From CAWCTD01 sp963798455 (GTDB taxonomy: Bacteria; Acidobacteriota; Terriglobia; Bryobacterales; Bryobacteraceae): a stretch of 64,000 nt of DNA. Shown piece by piece: positions 8,538-16,896 of this stretch. The position numbers and the translations under genes were made by a program. Below the pieces are notes generated by a model. It did no database searches. It was not told where the DNA came from and was given only the letters and a program-made list of their open reading frames with translations. Where the stretch lies: assembly GCA_963798455.1 (NCBI GenBank), contig CAWCTD010000003.1:3162001-3226000 (forward strand). Reading direction: 5' to 3'. How positions within the stretch are numbered: position 1 is the stretch's first letter; each line of letters begins with the position of its first letter.

Positions 8538-9173
8538 ATGGCTCAAAGTGCGGCGGCAGTTCCCGCCAGGAAAAGCCTGGTGCAGGAACTCGACAGCCTG
8601 CTCCAGACGGTCGGTGAAGCGGTGAACCTCATCTCCTCGGATCCCAAGTGGGCCCCCCAGGCGGCCATGCTCAACCGGAGCCTCGATCGGGGCCGTGTCA
8701 TCGTTGAGCGCCTGGCTCACGAGCCCGCGGCTAGTGGGGACCTGGGACAGATCGTGGACGGCGCGATCGGATTCGCGGGTGGCATTCTCGATGCCCTCTC
8801 TATCCCGGAGATCGAGTTCTACCGCAACATCGAGCCTGGGATCAGGCTCCCGGGCCCGCCCTCTTGCTGGGAACGGGCGCTGATAAACCTCTTGGTCCAT
8901 GCGGGTGAGTCCATGCAGCGGGGCGGAGTGGTGGAGGTGTGCGCCCAGCGCGCGGGAGACGAGATCGAGATCATCGTGGCTGACAACGGCCCCGGGGTCC
9001 CGGAAGGGGCGCTGAAGCTTCTCTTCTCGCCGCATTCCTCCACGCGACAGCGGCGGGCAGGAATGAAACTGCACGCCGTGGAAGCCATCATCCGGGAAAA
9101 CGGCGGGAGCATCTCCGTCTCCAACCGTCGCGACTCAAGCGGGACCGCCTTCCGAATTGCCGTGCCGGATTAG
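8538..9173 (+). CDS. GHKL (histidine kinase-like) ATPase without a phosphoacceptor domain
   Basis: 211 residues; GAGGGA precedes the ATG at 8538. The C-terminal half is a HATPase_c domain: an N-box-like WERALINLLVHAGESM, the G1 box VADNGPGVP, a short lid with SPHSSTRQRRAGMKL, and GGSISVSNRRDSSGTAFRIAVP closing the fold. The N-terminal 90 residues are helical (LVQELDSLLQTVGEAVNLI, LNRSLDRGRVIVERL) and resemble a dimerisation domain, but no His sits at an H-box. The usual N-box asparagine-His context is also altered. It may be a non-catalytic scaffold or a phosphotransferase partner; no response regulator lies next to it. Confidence 0.6.
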   Translation: MAQSAAAVPARKSLVQELDSLLQTVGEAVNLISSDPKWAPQAAMLNRSLDRGRVIVERLAHEPAASGDLGQIVDGAIGFAGGILDALSIPEIEFYRNIEPGIRLPGPPSCWERALINLLVHAGESMQRGGVVEVCAQRAGDEIEIIVADNGPGVPEGALKLLFSPHSSTRQRRAGMKLHAVEAIIRENGGSISVSNRRDSSGTAFRIAVPD

Positions 9174-9204
9174 CCCGCCGGCATTCTCCTTCATTATCAT
9201 TCTA

Positions 9205-9278
9205 GCTTATTATAATGCCATCTTATATAAAGCAACCAAAATTTGTGCTTGACTAATACTTGCAATCTGCCTTAACAT
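9205..9278 (+). promoter_or_regulatory. promoter and possible LysR-type operator of the Hdr-MetFV-GOGAT operon
   Basis: TTGACT (9249-9254), an 18-nt spacer and TAACAT (9273-9278) form a sigma-70-type promoter about 30 nt before the ATG at 9311. An imperfect inverted repeat, GCTTAT at 9205-9210 and ATAAAGC at 9227-9233, is centred about 65 nt upstream of the expected start, where LysR-type activators bind. The promoter plus leader resembles the one in front of gltB at 56349-56408, down to a GTCGAGG-TCCCTTATG leader. Confidence 0.5.
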
Positions 9279-9310
9279 AGTCTCTTCAACCTCCCCGTCG
9301 AGGCTCCCTT

Positions 9311-9919
9311 ATGGTTCGGCACTGTGTAGCCATGCGTGTGTCCCGCAACGGCAGCGCCGGTAATCAGCCCGCCGCGGCCGTTACGGTCTTCCTGTGCGCC
9401 AATTGCGCCCGGCGCGGCCAAGCCCCGACGTCCGCAGGGCGTCCCCGGCCGGCTATTCCGAACTTCCGGTGGCCGTTTGCGACGCGGTCCGTCATAGTGC
9501 CCTGCACGGGGCGGCTTCAGCCCGAGCACGTCTTGAAGGCGTTTGAGAGTGGCTCGGATGTGGTCTGCACGGTTGCGTGCGAAGAGGACAATTGTCACTA
9601 CCTGGAGGGCAGCAAGCGCTGCGCCCGCAGGGTGGATTATCTCCGCTCCATTCTGCGGGAAGTCGGGCTGGGCGGAGAGCGATTGATGCTCTTCCACCTG
9701 CCGGGGACAGCGGTCGAAGACATGGCCTTCGCCGCACGAAGGCCGGCACAAGCGTGTGCTTCCAACGGCTTGGAAGCCAAGGTCGCCGCCATCCGCGATC
9801 GGGTGCTGCAGGCGCTGGAGAGTTTGCCTCCCAACCCATTGCGCGCGGCCGCCGTGGCCGAAGAAGCCGGGGAGTCCTACCAGGAAGTAGAGATCAGCGA
9901 TGACGACAACGAAGAGTAA
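9311..9919 (+). CDS. mvhD: MvhD/FlpD-family [2Fe-2S] subunit, first copy
   Basis: 202 residues. The MvhD domain (about residues 25-160) contains VTVFLCANCARRG in place of the usual CCNWCSYAG, VPCTGRLQPEHVLKAFESGSD, and VACEEDNCHYLEGSKRCARRVDYLR, which supplies the remaining cluster cysteines. MvhD-type subunits pass electrons between a donor module and HdrA in electron-bifurcating complexes. A C-terminal extension of about 40 residues ends in an acidic tail (EISDDDNEE). The gene opens a ten-gene operon, overlaps metF by 20 nt, and has a second copy at the operon's far end beside metV. Confidence 0.8.
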   Translation: MVRHCVAMRVSRNGSAGNQPAAAVTVFLCANCARRGQAPTSAGRPRPAIPNFRWPFATRSVIVPCTGRLQPEHVLKAFESGSDVVCTVACEEDNCHYLEGSKRCARRVDYLRSILREVGLGGERLMLFHLPGTAVEDMAFAARRPAQACASNGLEAKVAAIRDRVLQALESLPPNPLRAAAVAEEAGESYQEVEISDDDNEE

Positions 9920-10688
9920 GCTCGCGCTTACGTTGGCCTCCGGCCGGCTGGCCGTCACGGCGGAGTGCATGCCTCCCCGCAGTGCCGATGCCTCCGCCGT
10001 GAAGAAGCTCGCGGCTGTGCTGCCTTCCGGTTTGGACGCGGTGGTAGTGGCGGATAATCCCGACGAGATCCACGGGTCGGCCCTAGCGTGCGCCGCCATA
10101 CTCGCCGCCGAAGGGCACACCACGGTGCTGTCCATGGTGACCCGTGACCGCAACCGCATCGCCTTGGAAAGCGATGCCTTGGGAGCCGCGGCCCTGGGCA
10201 TCAGCGGCATCCTTTGCTTGAGCGGCAATCACCAGTCATTGGGCGTCTGCCCCCAGGCGGCAGGCGTATACGACATCGATTCCGTTCAACTCGCCCAAGC
10301 CCTGAACTCGATGAGACTCGAGGGTCTGGGCTTCAACGGGCGGCGGCTCGATCCACCGCCTGAGCTGCTGATCGGAACGGTGGCTCATCCCAGCCTCCAG
10401 CCCCTGGAGCTGAACCTGCTCCGCCTCAAGAAGAAGATTGCGACAGGCGCGGATTTCGTTCTGGCGCAGGCGGCGCCGGACTTGGCTGTTTTCACCAAGT
10501 GGATGGATGCCGTTCGCCGGATGGGGCTGGACCGGCAGACTGCGATCATCGCCGCCGTGCCGGCCGAGAGCGGAGCCGGGATGGCTGCACAGCTCAAGAC
10601 CATCCCCGGCGTGCGTGGCATTCACATCTTGAGCGGCGGGTTCGAATCTCTGGCCGCGGCAGTGATCACGGAGGCGGGATTGGCCTGA
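9900..10688 (+). CDS. metF: methylenetetrahydrofolate reductase, MetF family
   Basis: 262 residues, a compact MTHFR TIM barrel. It shows LAVTAECMPPRSADAS at strand 1, the active-site-region glutamate AEC replacing the usual FE(F/V)xPPR, VVVADNPDEIHGSALACAAIL, TVLSMVTRDRNRIALESDALGAAALGI, CLSGNHQS, GADFVLAQAAPDLAVFTKWMD and GVRGIHILSGG. The family reduces methylene-THF to methyl-THF with FAD. In Moorella-type complexes MetF works with MetV and HdrABC-MvhD rather than taking electrons directly from NAD(P)H. Here metF lies at the 5' end and metV at the 3' end of the same operon, which supports that arrangement. Confidence 0.8.
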   Translation: MTTTKSKLALTLASGRLAVTAECMPPRSADASAVKKLAAVLPSGLDAVVVADNPDEIHGSALACAAILAAEGHTTVLSMVTRDRNRIALESDALGAAALGISGILCLSGNHQSLGVCPQAAGVYDIDSVQLAQALNSMRLEGLGFNGRRLDPPPELLIGTVAHPSLQPLELNLLRLKKKIATGADFVLAQAAPDLAVFTKWMDAVRRMGLDRQTAIIAAVPAESGAGMAAQLKTIPGVRGIHILSGGFESLAAAVITEAGLA

Positions 10689-10701
10689 CCCGAATCCTGG
10701 C

Positions 10702-12159
10702 ATGCCCGATCGATACCACATCCACGTAGTCCCGGCGCCGGCGCGCTTCCGGCGGGTGGGCAAGTTCGGCAACGTCGACTGGCGCGAGGATTGCTCCCGC
10801 TGCACCAATTGCGTCAAACACCGGTGTCTGTATGACGTATACAAGCACGAATCGGTCCACAATCGCGACGAGATGGCGCCCGTCAGGACCTTGGACGAAT
10901 GCAAGGCCTGCCTCTCCTGCGTTCAGGGATGCACCAAGGGGCTGTTGAATATCGCGATCAACCCGGAGTTCCTGGACATGGGCGACGAGTACTGGAAGCC
11001 CGACATTCTCCTCACCACCTGGAACCAGTCCGATGCGGGCAGGATCCCGGTCTCCGGGGCGGGCTACCGCGGCCGGTTTCACGGTCCCGGCTTCGACTCG
11101 ATCTGGACGGACATGTCCGAAATCGTCCGCCCCACCCGCGACGGCATTCACGGGCGCGAATACATCTCCACCGCCGTGGACATCGGCCCCAAGCCGATGA
11201 GCCTGACGTTCACGCCCGACGGCCGGATGCTCACTCCGCCCTCGCGGCTCCTCGAAATCCAGTTTCCGGCGATCCTGGACATGCCCGCCTGGCCGATGCA
11301 GGCCGCCTGCCTGCCCAATGCCCGCGCGGCGGCGGCGAAAGAATTGAAGTCCCTGGCCGTGATGCTGGCCGGCGAGGCTACACGCGTGCCGCCCGAGCAC
11401 TTGCCGTTCGTCGTGCCCCTCGTGGACGAAGATGACATCCAGGCGAGCGGCGACGTTCTCAAGGCCGTGGGAATGGCGCAGGTGCGGGATTGCCCGAACG
11501 TAGTGGACTTGGCGGGCAAGCTGCGAGCGGTGAACCCGCAGTTGATTGTTTCCGTCCGAATGGTGCTTCGTCCGGCGACGGCTGACCGCGTAATGGAACT
11601 GGCAGGCGCGGGCCTCAAGGTGTTCCATCTGTGCGCGGACGCGCACGGGCGCGAGCGCCTGGAGAACGGACGTTCCGGCCGGCACATCAAGGACGTCCTC
11701 CGTGAAGTGCACGGGCGGCTGGTGAAGGAAGGGCTGCGAGATGAGGTGACGCTGATCATCTCCGGCGGTATCGCTCTGGCCGAGCACATGGCCAAGGCGA
11801 TCATCTGCGGGGCCGACCTGGTGGCCGTGGACACGCCGCTGCTGGTGGCTTTGGGCTGCCGCGTTTGTCGCGACGTCCATTCCTTGGAAGTTGACGAGCA
11901 GGCCGACAACGTCCCCGGCGCTTCGGCCGTTCCCTGCCCGGCCGAGATCGGTTCCGCCGACAGCGCCTACGCCGCCCAGCGGATGGTAAACCTCATGGGC
12001 GCCTGGCACAGCCAGCTCATCGAGGTGCTGGGAGCCATGGGCATCCGCGAGGTCCGCCGCCTCCGCGGGGAGGTGGGACGCGCCATCTTTGTGGAAGAAA
12101 TCGAGAGAGAGGCATTCGGTGACCTGACCCGTGTGCCCCGCCAACAGGTGCTGGCATGA
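10702..12159 (+). CDS. ferredoxin-glutamate synthase-like protein, divergent first copy
   Basis: 485 residues. The N terminus has a two-cluster ferredoxin region (CSRCTNCVKHRC and CKACLSCVQGCTKG). The rest follows the FMN-binding glutamate-synthase barrel (VSGAGYRGRFHG, VPLVDEDDIQASG, LIVSVRMVLRP, LIISGGIALAEHMAKAIICGADLVAVDTPLLVALGCRVC). Compared with its neighbour it lacks the GEGG and KPG.GG.L motifs and the second half of the cysteine motif for the 3Fe-4S cluster. It is therefore probably a degenerate, structural or regulatory paralogue paired with the intact protein encoded next, whose start it overlaps by 4 nt. Confidence 0.7.
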   Translation: MPDRYHIHVVPAPARFRRVGKFGNVDWREDCSRCTNCVKHRCLYDVYKHESVHNRDEMAPVRTLDECKACLSCVQGCTKGLLNIAINPEFLDMGDEYWKPDILLTTWNQSDAGRIPVSGAGYRGRFHGPGFDSIWTDMSEIVRPTRDGIHGREYISTAVDIGPKPMSLTFTPDGRMLTPPSRLLEIQFPAILDMPAWPMQAACLPNARAAAAKELKSLAVMLAGEATRVPPEHLPFVVPLVDEDDIQASGDVLKAVGMAQVRDCPNVVDLAGKLRAVNPQLIVSVRMVLRPATADRVMELAGAGLKVFHLCADAHGRERLENGRSGRHIKDVLREVHGRLVKEGLRDEVTLIISGGIALAEHMAKAIICGADLVAVDTPLLVALGCRVCRDVHSLEVDEQADNVPGASAVPCPAEIGSADSAYAAQRMVNLMGAWHSQLIEVLGAMGIREVRRLRGEVGRAIFVEEIEREAFGDLTRVPRQQVLA

Positions 12160-13742
12160 CGACAAGCATCGCGGACGTTTATGTTCCGGTTCCGTCCCAG
12201 CCGCTGGAGTCTCCCGCTCCGCGTCCGGGCCACAGCGACCACCCCCAGCAGGACATCACTCGCGAGATTCGCCCTGCGCCCGACCGCTACCGCAATGCCC
12301 TGGGCAAATACAAGATCGACCGCCTGGCTGCGTGCATTTCTTGCGGCCACTGCGTCGAGGTCTGCCCATACGGCGTGCATGTCAAGCCCGACGGGTACAC
12401 ATTCACACTGCGGCCACAGGACCACCTGTGCATCGGCCCCGAGTGCGCGGAGACAGATCACTACTGCGTGGCCCAATGTCCGCAGAAGGCGCTTACGCTG
12501 CGGCGAAACCCCAGCGCCGACTGCATGGGCGATCCGCGGTGGTCCAGCGACCTGCTCCTCTCCACCTGGCACATGGCGGCCACCGGACACGCCCCGCCGC
12601 CGCACCTCGAGTGCCGGCACGGCGCATCGGGCGGCGGGTTCGACAGCATTCGCTTCAAGTTTGAACTGGAGCCGCTCGCTCACGCTCGCGCTTCGGTGCC
12701 GGCCGGGGAGATTGACACGGGTTTGGACCTGAACCGCCGCCACGACGGCCGCCCGCGGGTCCGCATCGACATTCCCGTCTACGGCGGCGGGATGAGCTTC
12801 GGCTCGGTGTCGATCCACACCATCCTGGCCAAGGCCCGCGCCGCCGTGGCGTGGAACAGCTTTACCTGCACTGGCGAGGGCGGCTATCCCGACCGCCTGA
12901 AACCTTACGACGACCACGTCATCACGCAGGTGGCCACCGGCTTGTTCGGCGTGCGCGAGGACACCATCCAGCGCGTGCGGATGGTGGAGTTCAAATATGC
13001 CCAGGGCGCGAAGCCGGGCTTGGGCGGGCACCTGCTGGGAGACAAGAACACCCCGGCCGTCGCGCGCATGCGCGAGGCCGTGGCCGGCAACGCCTTGTTC
13101 AGTCCCTTCCCCTTCCATAGCGTCTACAGCGTGGAAGACCACAAGAAGCACGTGGACTGGATCAAGGAGGTCAACCCCACCTGCCTAGTGAGCGTAAAGG
13201 TCTCGACGCCCACCGACGTGGACATGGTAGCCGTGGGCAGCTACTACGCGGGCGCGCACATCATCCACCTGGACGGCAGCTACGGCGGGACCGGCGCCGC
13301 GCCGGACATCGCCAAGAAGAACATCGCGATGCCCATCGAGTACGCCATTCCCAAGGTACACAAGTTCCTCCGCGCCGAAGGCATCCGGGACAATATCACG
13401 TTGATCGCCTCGGGCGGCATCCGCACGGCGCACGATGCGCTGAAAGCGATCGCCCTGGGCGCCGACGGCGTGGTGATCGGCACGGCCGAATTGGTGGCCC
13501 TGGGCTGCGTGCGATGCTCCTGTTGCGAAAGCGGCCGGGGCTGCCCGCGCGGCATTGCCTCCACCGATCCCGAGTTGATGATGCTGATGAGCCTGGAGTG
13601 GGCGACCCAGCGGCTGATCAACCTCCACCACGCATGGCGTGAGCAGATGGTGGAGGTGCTCTCGCGTTTGGGCATGAGATCGATCCACGAGCTCCGCGGG
13701 CGCAGCGATGTCCTGTGCTACCTCAGCGAGGATGCCGAATGA
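12156..13742 (+). CDS. ferredoxin-fused glutamate synthase synthase-domain protein (archaeal GltB type)
   Basis: 528 residues. An N-terminal 2x[4Fe-4S] ferredoxin region (CISCGHCVEVCPYGVH, CIGPECAETDHYCVAQCPQ) precedes the glutamate-synthase FMN barrel. The barrel has the full signature set: YGGGMSFGSVS, CTGEGGYPDRL, KPGLGGHLLGDKNTP, CLVSVKVSTPTD, LDGSYGGTGAAPD, LIASGGIRTAHDALKAIALGADGV and the 3Fe-4S-type cysteines in CVRCSCCESGRGCPRGIAS. It should aminate 2-oxoglutarate with ammonia delivered by the glutaminase encoded immediately downstream. This split, ferredoxin-bearing form is typical of archaea and some anaerobes, unlike the conventional gltB at 56.4 kb. Confidence 0.85.
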   Translation: MTTSIADVYVPVPSQPLESPAPRPGHSDHPQQDITREIRPAPDRYRNALGKYKIDRLAACISCGHCVEVCPYGVHVKPDGYTFTLRPQDHLCIGPECAETDHYCVAQCPQKALTLRRNPSADCMGDPRWSSDLLLSTWHMAATGHAPPPHLECRHGASGGGFDSIRFKFELEPLAHARASVPAGEIDTGLDLNRRHDGRPRVRIDIPVYGGGMSFGSVSIHTILAKARAAVAWNSFTCTGEGGYPDRLKPYDDHVITQVATGLFGVREDTIQRVRMVEFKYAQGAKPGLGGHLLGDKNTPAVARMREAVAGNALFSPFPFHSVYSVEDHKKHVDWIKEVNPTCLVSVKVSTPTDVDMVAVGSYYAGAHIIHLDGSYGGTGAAPDIAKKNIAMPIEYAIPKVHKFLRAEGIRDNITLIASGGIRTAHDALKAIALGADGVVIGTAELVALGCVRCSCCESGRGCPRGIASTDPELMMLMSLEWATQRLINLHHAWREQMVEVLSRLGMRSIHELRGRSDVLCYLSEDAE

Positions 13743-16333
13743 ACACTCCAGCCGACACGTTGCTGGCCACGCGAAGCCGGATCTACTCCCGCGAGGAGCC
13801 GATCGGCTCCGAGCGAGTGGAAGAAGGCGGTTGCGGCGTCACGGGATTCGCCTGCACCGTGCCCGTGGGAGGGCGATTCATCTACGAGCCGTCTGTCCAG
13901 ATGCAGAACCGCGGCAACGGCAAGGGAGGTGGGATTGCGGCCGTCGGACTTGTGCCCGAGCAGTTGGGCATTTCCCGTGAGGTGCTCGACGGCCATTATC
14001 TTCTTCAGATCGCCTTGCTCGATCCCACATGCCACGCCGAGCTCGAGCGGCAGTATATTTTGCCTAACTTCGACGTAGCCCTGTCGGTGCGGCAACCCCA
14101 CATCGAGGACTATCGCGAGATACGCGGGCTGGAGGTCCGGCCGCCGGACGTGCATCGCTACGTGGTTCGCGCGAAACCCGGCGTGCTCGAGACCTTCGCC
14201 GAGGCGAACGGGCTGGAGAAGCTCACGCCGCGCGATCTGGAAGACGAGTTCGTGTGGAGGAACTCCTACCAGCTCAACGACGCGTTTTACGCCTCGCTGG
14301 GCGAGAAGCGGGCCTTCGTCCTCTCGCACGGGAAGAACTTGCTGGTGTTCAAGCTGGTGGGATACGCCGAGCAGAACGTTCAGTATTACCAGCTTCAGGA
14401 CTTCAAGGCCCACGTCTGGATCGCCCACCAGCGCTATCCCACCAAGGGCCGCGTGTGGCATCCCGGCGGCGCGCACCCGTTCATCGGCATGAACGAGGCC
14501 CTGGTACACAACGGCGACTTCGCCAATTACCACTCGGTGTGCGAGTATCTGCGGCAACGGAACATCCGCCAGCAGTTCCTGACGGACACCGAGGTATCCG
14601 TCCAGCTCTTCGACTTGTGGGACCGCGTCTATAAGTACCCTTTGGAATACATTATCGAGGCCCTGGCCCCGACAACCGAGCTGGATTTTGACCAGTTGCC
14701 GCCCGAGAAGCAGGTCATCTACCGGCAGATCCAGGCGACTCACATTCATGCCTCGCCGGATGGTCCGTGGTTCTTCATCATCGCCCGCAGCCGCGGGGAT
14801 CAATTCCAGCTTCTCGGGATCACGGACACAGCCATGCTCCGCCCGCAGGTCTTCGCGCTGTCCGACAACGGCGATGTCCAGATCGGCCTGATCTGTTCCG
14901 AAAAGCAAGCCATCGACGCCACTTTGCGGAGCCTGGCCAAGGAAGATCCGCGCTTCTGCCCCGTGGCCGACAAGTATTGGAACGCCCGCGGCGGCTCCAG
15001 CACCGACGGCGGCGCCTTCATCTTCACCGTCTCGTCCGCTAACGGGAACGGCCACAAGCAGCTCACCTGCGCGGACAAGTTCGGCAGGCCGGTCGGACTG
15101 CCCACCGGGACGGTCCGCTGTGACAGGCCGGTCGAGGAGATCCGCCAGGACGGGCTGCCCGGCGACATCTGGGAGAAGCTGAGGGGAGGCGATGTCGAGG
15201 GTCTTTTCGCTTACGTGCAGGCCCTGCCATCCTGGCCGGCTGGCCAGCTCCGGCGGTTCTGCCAGATAGTGCTTCAAGGCGCGGACGACCCCAGGTCCCG
15301 CGCCACGGCCATCGAGTTACTCACGCTGCTCCACGACCGGCGGTTGGACACCGGCGACAAGCGGCGCGCCACCGTCACTCAGGTGATCGAGGAAACGCTG
15401 GAGCAACTCTTTGACAGCGCCCCTCTCTTCGGGGAGCCAGCTACGCGCTTCTGGCGGCGCGTCACATGGGGCACGCGGGATCGCGTCGCCGCCCCGCAGC
15501 CCGGCGAGGATCTGTTGTGCATCGATTCCCAGGGCTTCCCTCCCGAGGGAGACGATTGCGACGCCGTACTGGTCCGCCAAGCCAACCAGGCGGGTTGGAA
15601 GCGGTTCATCGTCTATCGCCTGCGAGGGCAACGCTTCCACGGAGTGGGCCTGGGCCCGGCTACCGATGACGTCCGCATCGATCTCTACGGCTCCAACGGC
15701 GACTACTCCGCCAGCGGCATGGACGGCTTGGAGATCCACATCCACGGCAACGCCCAGGACCAGATCGCCCAGATCGCCAAGCGCGGCAAGCTCGTGATCT
15801 ACGGCGACGTCGGCCAGACCTTCATGTACGGCGCTAAGGGCGGTGACGTGTACGTGCTTGGGAACGCGGCGGGCCGGCCCTTGATCAACGCCGTGGGGCG
15901 CCCTCGCGTGGTCATTAACGGCACGTGTCTGGACTTTCTGGCGGAGTCGTTCATGGCGGGGGAACCGCTGGCCGGCGGCGGTTTCGTCATCCTCAATGGC
16001 ATCGAGTTCGACGGCCGCGGCCGCCTGATCCCCCAGCCGGCGCCGTACCCTGGCAGCAACCTCTTCTCGCTGGCCAGCGGCGGGGCCATCTATATTCGTG
16101 ACCCGTATCACAAGGTGGTCGAGCGCCAGCTCAACGGCGGGGTGTTCTCTCCCCTCAGCGACCAGGACTGGCGGCTGATCCGCCCCTACCTTGAGGAGAA
16201 CCAGCGGCTCTTCGGCATCGAAGTGCAGGACCTGCTGAGGGTGGATGGGGAGATCAAGGACCCGCGGGAAGTCTACCGCAAGGTAAGCGCGGTGAAGCTG
16301 TCGGTGCTGGCCGGTACGGAGAACAAGAAATGA
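13739..16333 (+). CDS. class II glutamine amidotransferase fused to GXGXG domain (split glutamate synthase alpha part)
   Basis: 864 residues with start ATGA overlapping the upstream stop. Cys32 in EEGGCGVTGF is the expected N-terminal nucleophile, implying removal of a 31-residue propeptide. The Ntn glutaminase follows (WIAHQRYPTKGRVWHPGGAHPFIGMNEALVHNGDFANYHS, LTDTEVSVQLFD). The C-terminal 230 residues form the GXGXG beta-helix (SGMDGLEIHIHGNAQDQ, GKLVIYGDVGQTFMYGAKGGDVYVLGN). Together with the preceding two proteins it rebuilds glutamate synthase from separate chains; the synthase barrel between glutaminase and GXGXG has been moved out. Confidence 0.85.
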   Translation: MNTPADTLLATRSRIYSREEPIGSERVEEGGCGVTGFACTVPVGGRFIYEPSVQMQNRGNGKGGGIAAVGLVPEQLGISREVLDGHYLLQIALLDPTCHAELERQYILPNFDVALSVRQPHIEDYREIRGLEVRPPDVHRYVVRAKPGVLETFAEANGLEKLTPRDLEDEFVWRNSYQLNDAFYASLGEKRAFVLSHGKNLLVFKLVGYAEQNVQYYQLQDFKAHVWIAHQRYPTKGRVWHPGGAHPFIGMNEALVHNGDFANYHSVCEYLRQRNIRQQFLTDTEVSVQLFDLWDRVYKYPLEYIIEALAPTTELDFDQLPPEKQVIYRQIQATHIHASPDGPWFFIIARSRGDQFQLLGITDTAMLRPQVFALSDNGDVQIGLICSEKQAIDATLRSLAKEDPRFCPVADKYWNARGGSSTDGGAFIFTVSSANGNGHKQLTCADKFGRPVGLPTGTVRCDRPVEEIRQDGLPGDIWEKLRGGDVEGLFAYVQALPSWPAGQLRRFCQIVLQGADDPRSRATAIELLTLLHDRRLDTGDKRRATVTQVIEETLEQLFDSAPLFGEPATRFWRRVTWGTRDRVAAPQPGEDLLCIDSQGFPPEGDDCDAVLVRQANQAGWKRFIVYRLRGQRFHGVGLGPATDDVRIDLYGSNGDYSASGMDGLEIHIHGNAQDQIAQIAKRGKLVIYGDVGQTFMYGAKGGDVYVLGNAAGRPLINAVGRPRVVINGTCLDFLAESFMAGEPLAGGGFVILNGIEFDGRGRLIPQPAPYPGSNLFSLASGGAIYIRDPYHKVVERQLNGGVFSPLSDQDWRLIRPYLEENQRLFGIEVQDLLRVDGEIKDPREVYRKVSAVKLSVLAGTENKK

Positions 16334-16896
16334 CAGCGGCGACAATCGAAGTCGAAAACGTGGGCGGCGGCCTGGCCCTCGAGGTGAAGACCCGCAGCGG
16401 CGCTGCGCCCATGAACTGCTACCAGTGCCGCAAGTGCTCCAGCGGCTGCCCTGTCGCCTCCCAAGCCGACCTCATGCCGCACGAACTGGTTCGCATGGTG
16501 CAGATGGACCAGCGCGAGGCCGTTTTGACCAGCCGCTTCATCTGGGAGTGTACGTCTTGCCATACCTGCACCACGCGCTGCCCGCAAAACGTGGACATCG
16601 CCGCCATGAACGACGCCCTGCGGGCCATGAGCCGGTCCGCAAAGCGGGTCGTCCGCGGCACCAGTGTGCCGGTCTTCAATGACATCTTCCTCAAGCTCGT
16701 CCGCAAGCGCGGGCGGGTTTACGAAATAGGCCTGATGGCCGCCTTCAAGCTCCGCACCATGCGGCTGTTCGAGGATGTCGAGAAGGCGCCCATGATGCTC
16801 GCGAAAGGCAAGCTCCCGCTGCTGGGGCCGCGAGTCCGCGGGCAGGGCGAGCGCAAGGCCATGTTTCTGCGGGCCGCCCAGGGAGGCGCCCGGTGA
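16330..16896 (+). CDS. hdrC: heterodisulfide reductase subunit C homologue
   Basis: 188 residues. Two [4Fe-4S] motifs, CYQCRKCSSGCPVA (about residue 30) and CTSCHTCTTRCPQNV (about residue 75), are spaced as in HdrC. They are followed by a helical C terminus that docks on HdrB (FNDIFLKLVRKRGRVYEIGLM). HdrC carries electrons from HdrA to HdrB. The stop overlaps the GTG start of hdrB by 4 nt, and the start overlaps the preceding gene by 4 nt, so translation is probably coupled. Confidence 0.88.
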   Translation: MTAATIEVENVGGGLALEVKTRSGAAPMNCYQCRKCSSGCPVASQADLMPHELVRMVQMDQREAVLTSRFIWECTSCHTCTTRCPQNVDIAAMNDALRAMSRSAKRVVRGTSVPVFNDIFLKLVRKRGRVYEIGLMAAFKLRTMRLFEDVEKAPMMLAKGKLPLLGPRVRGQGERKAMFLRAAQGGAR

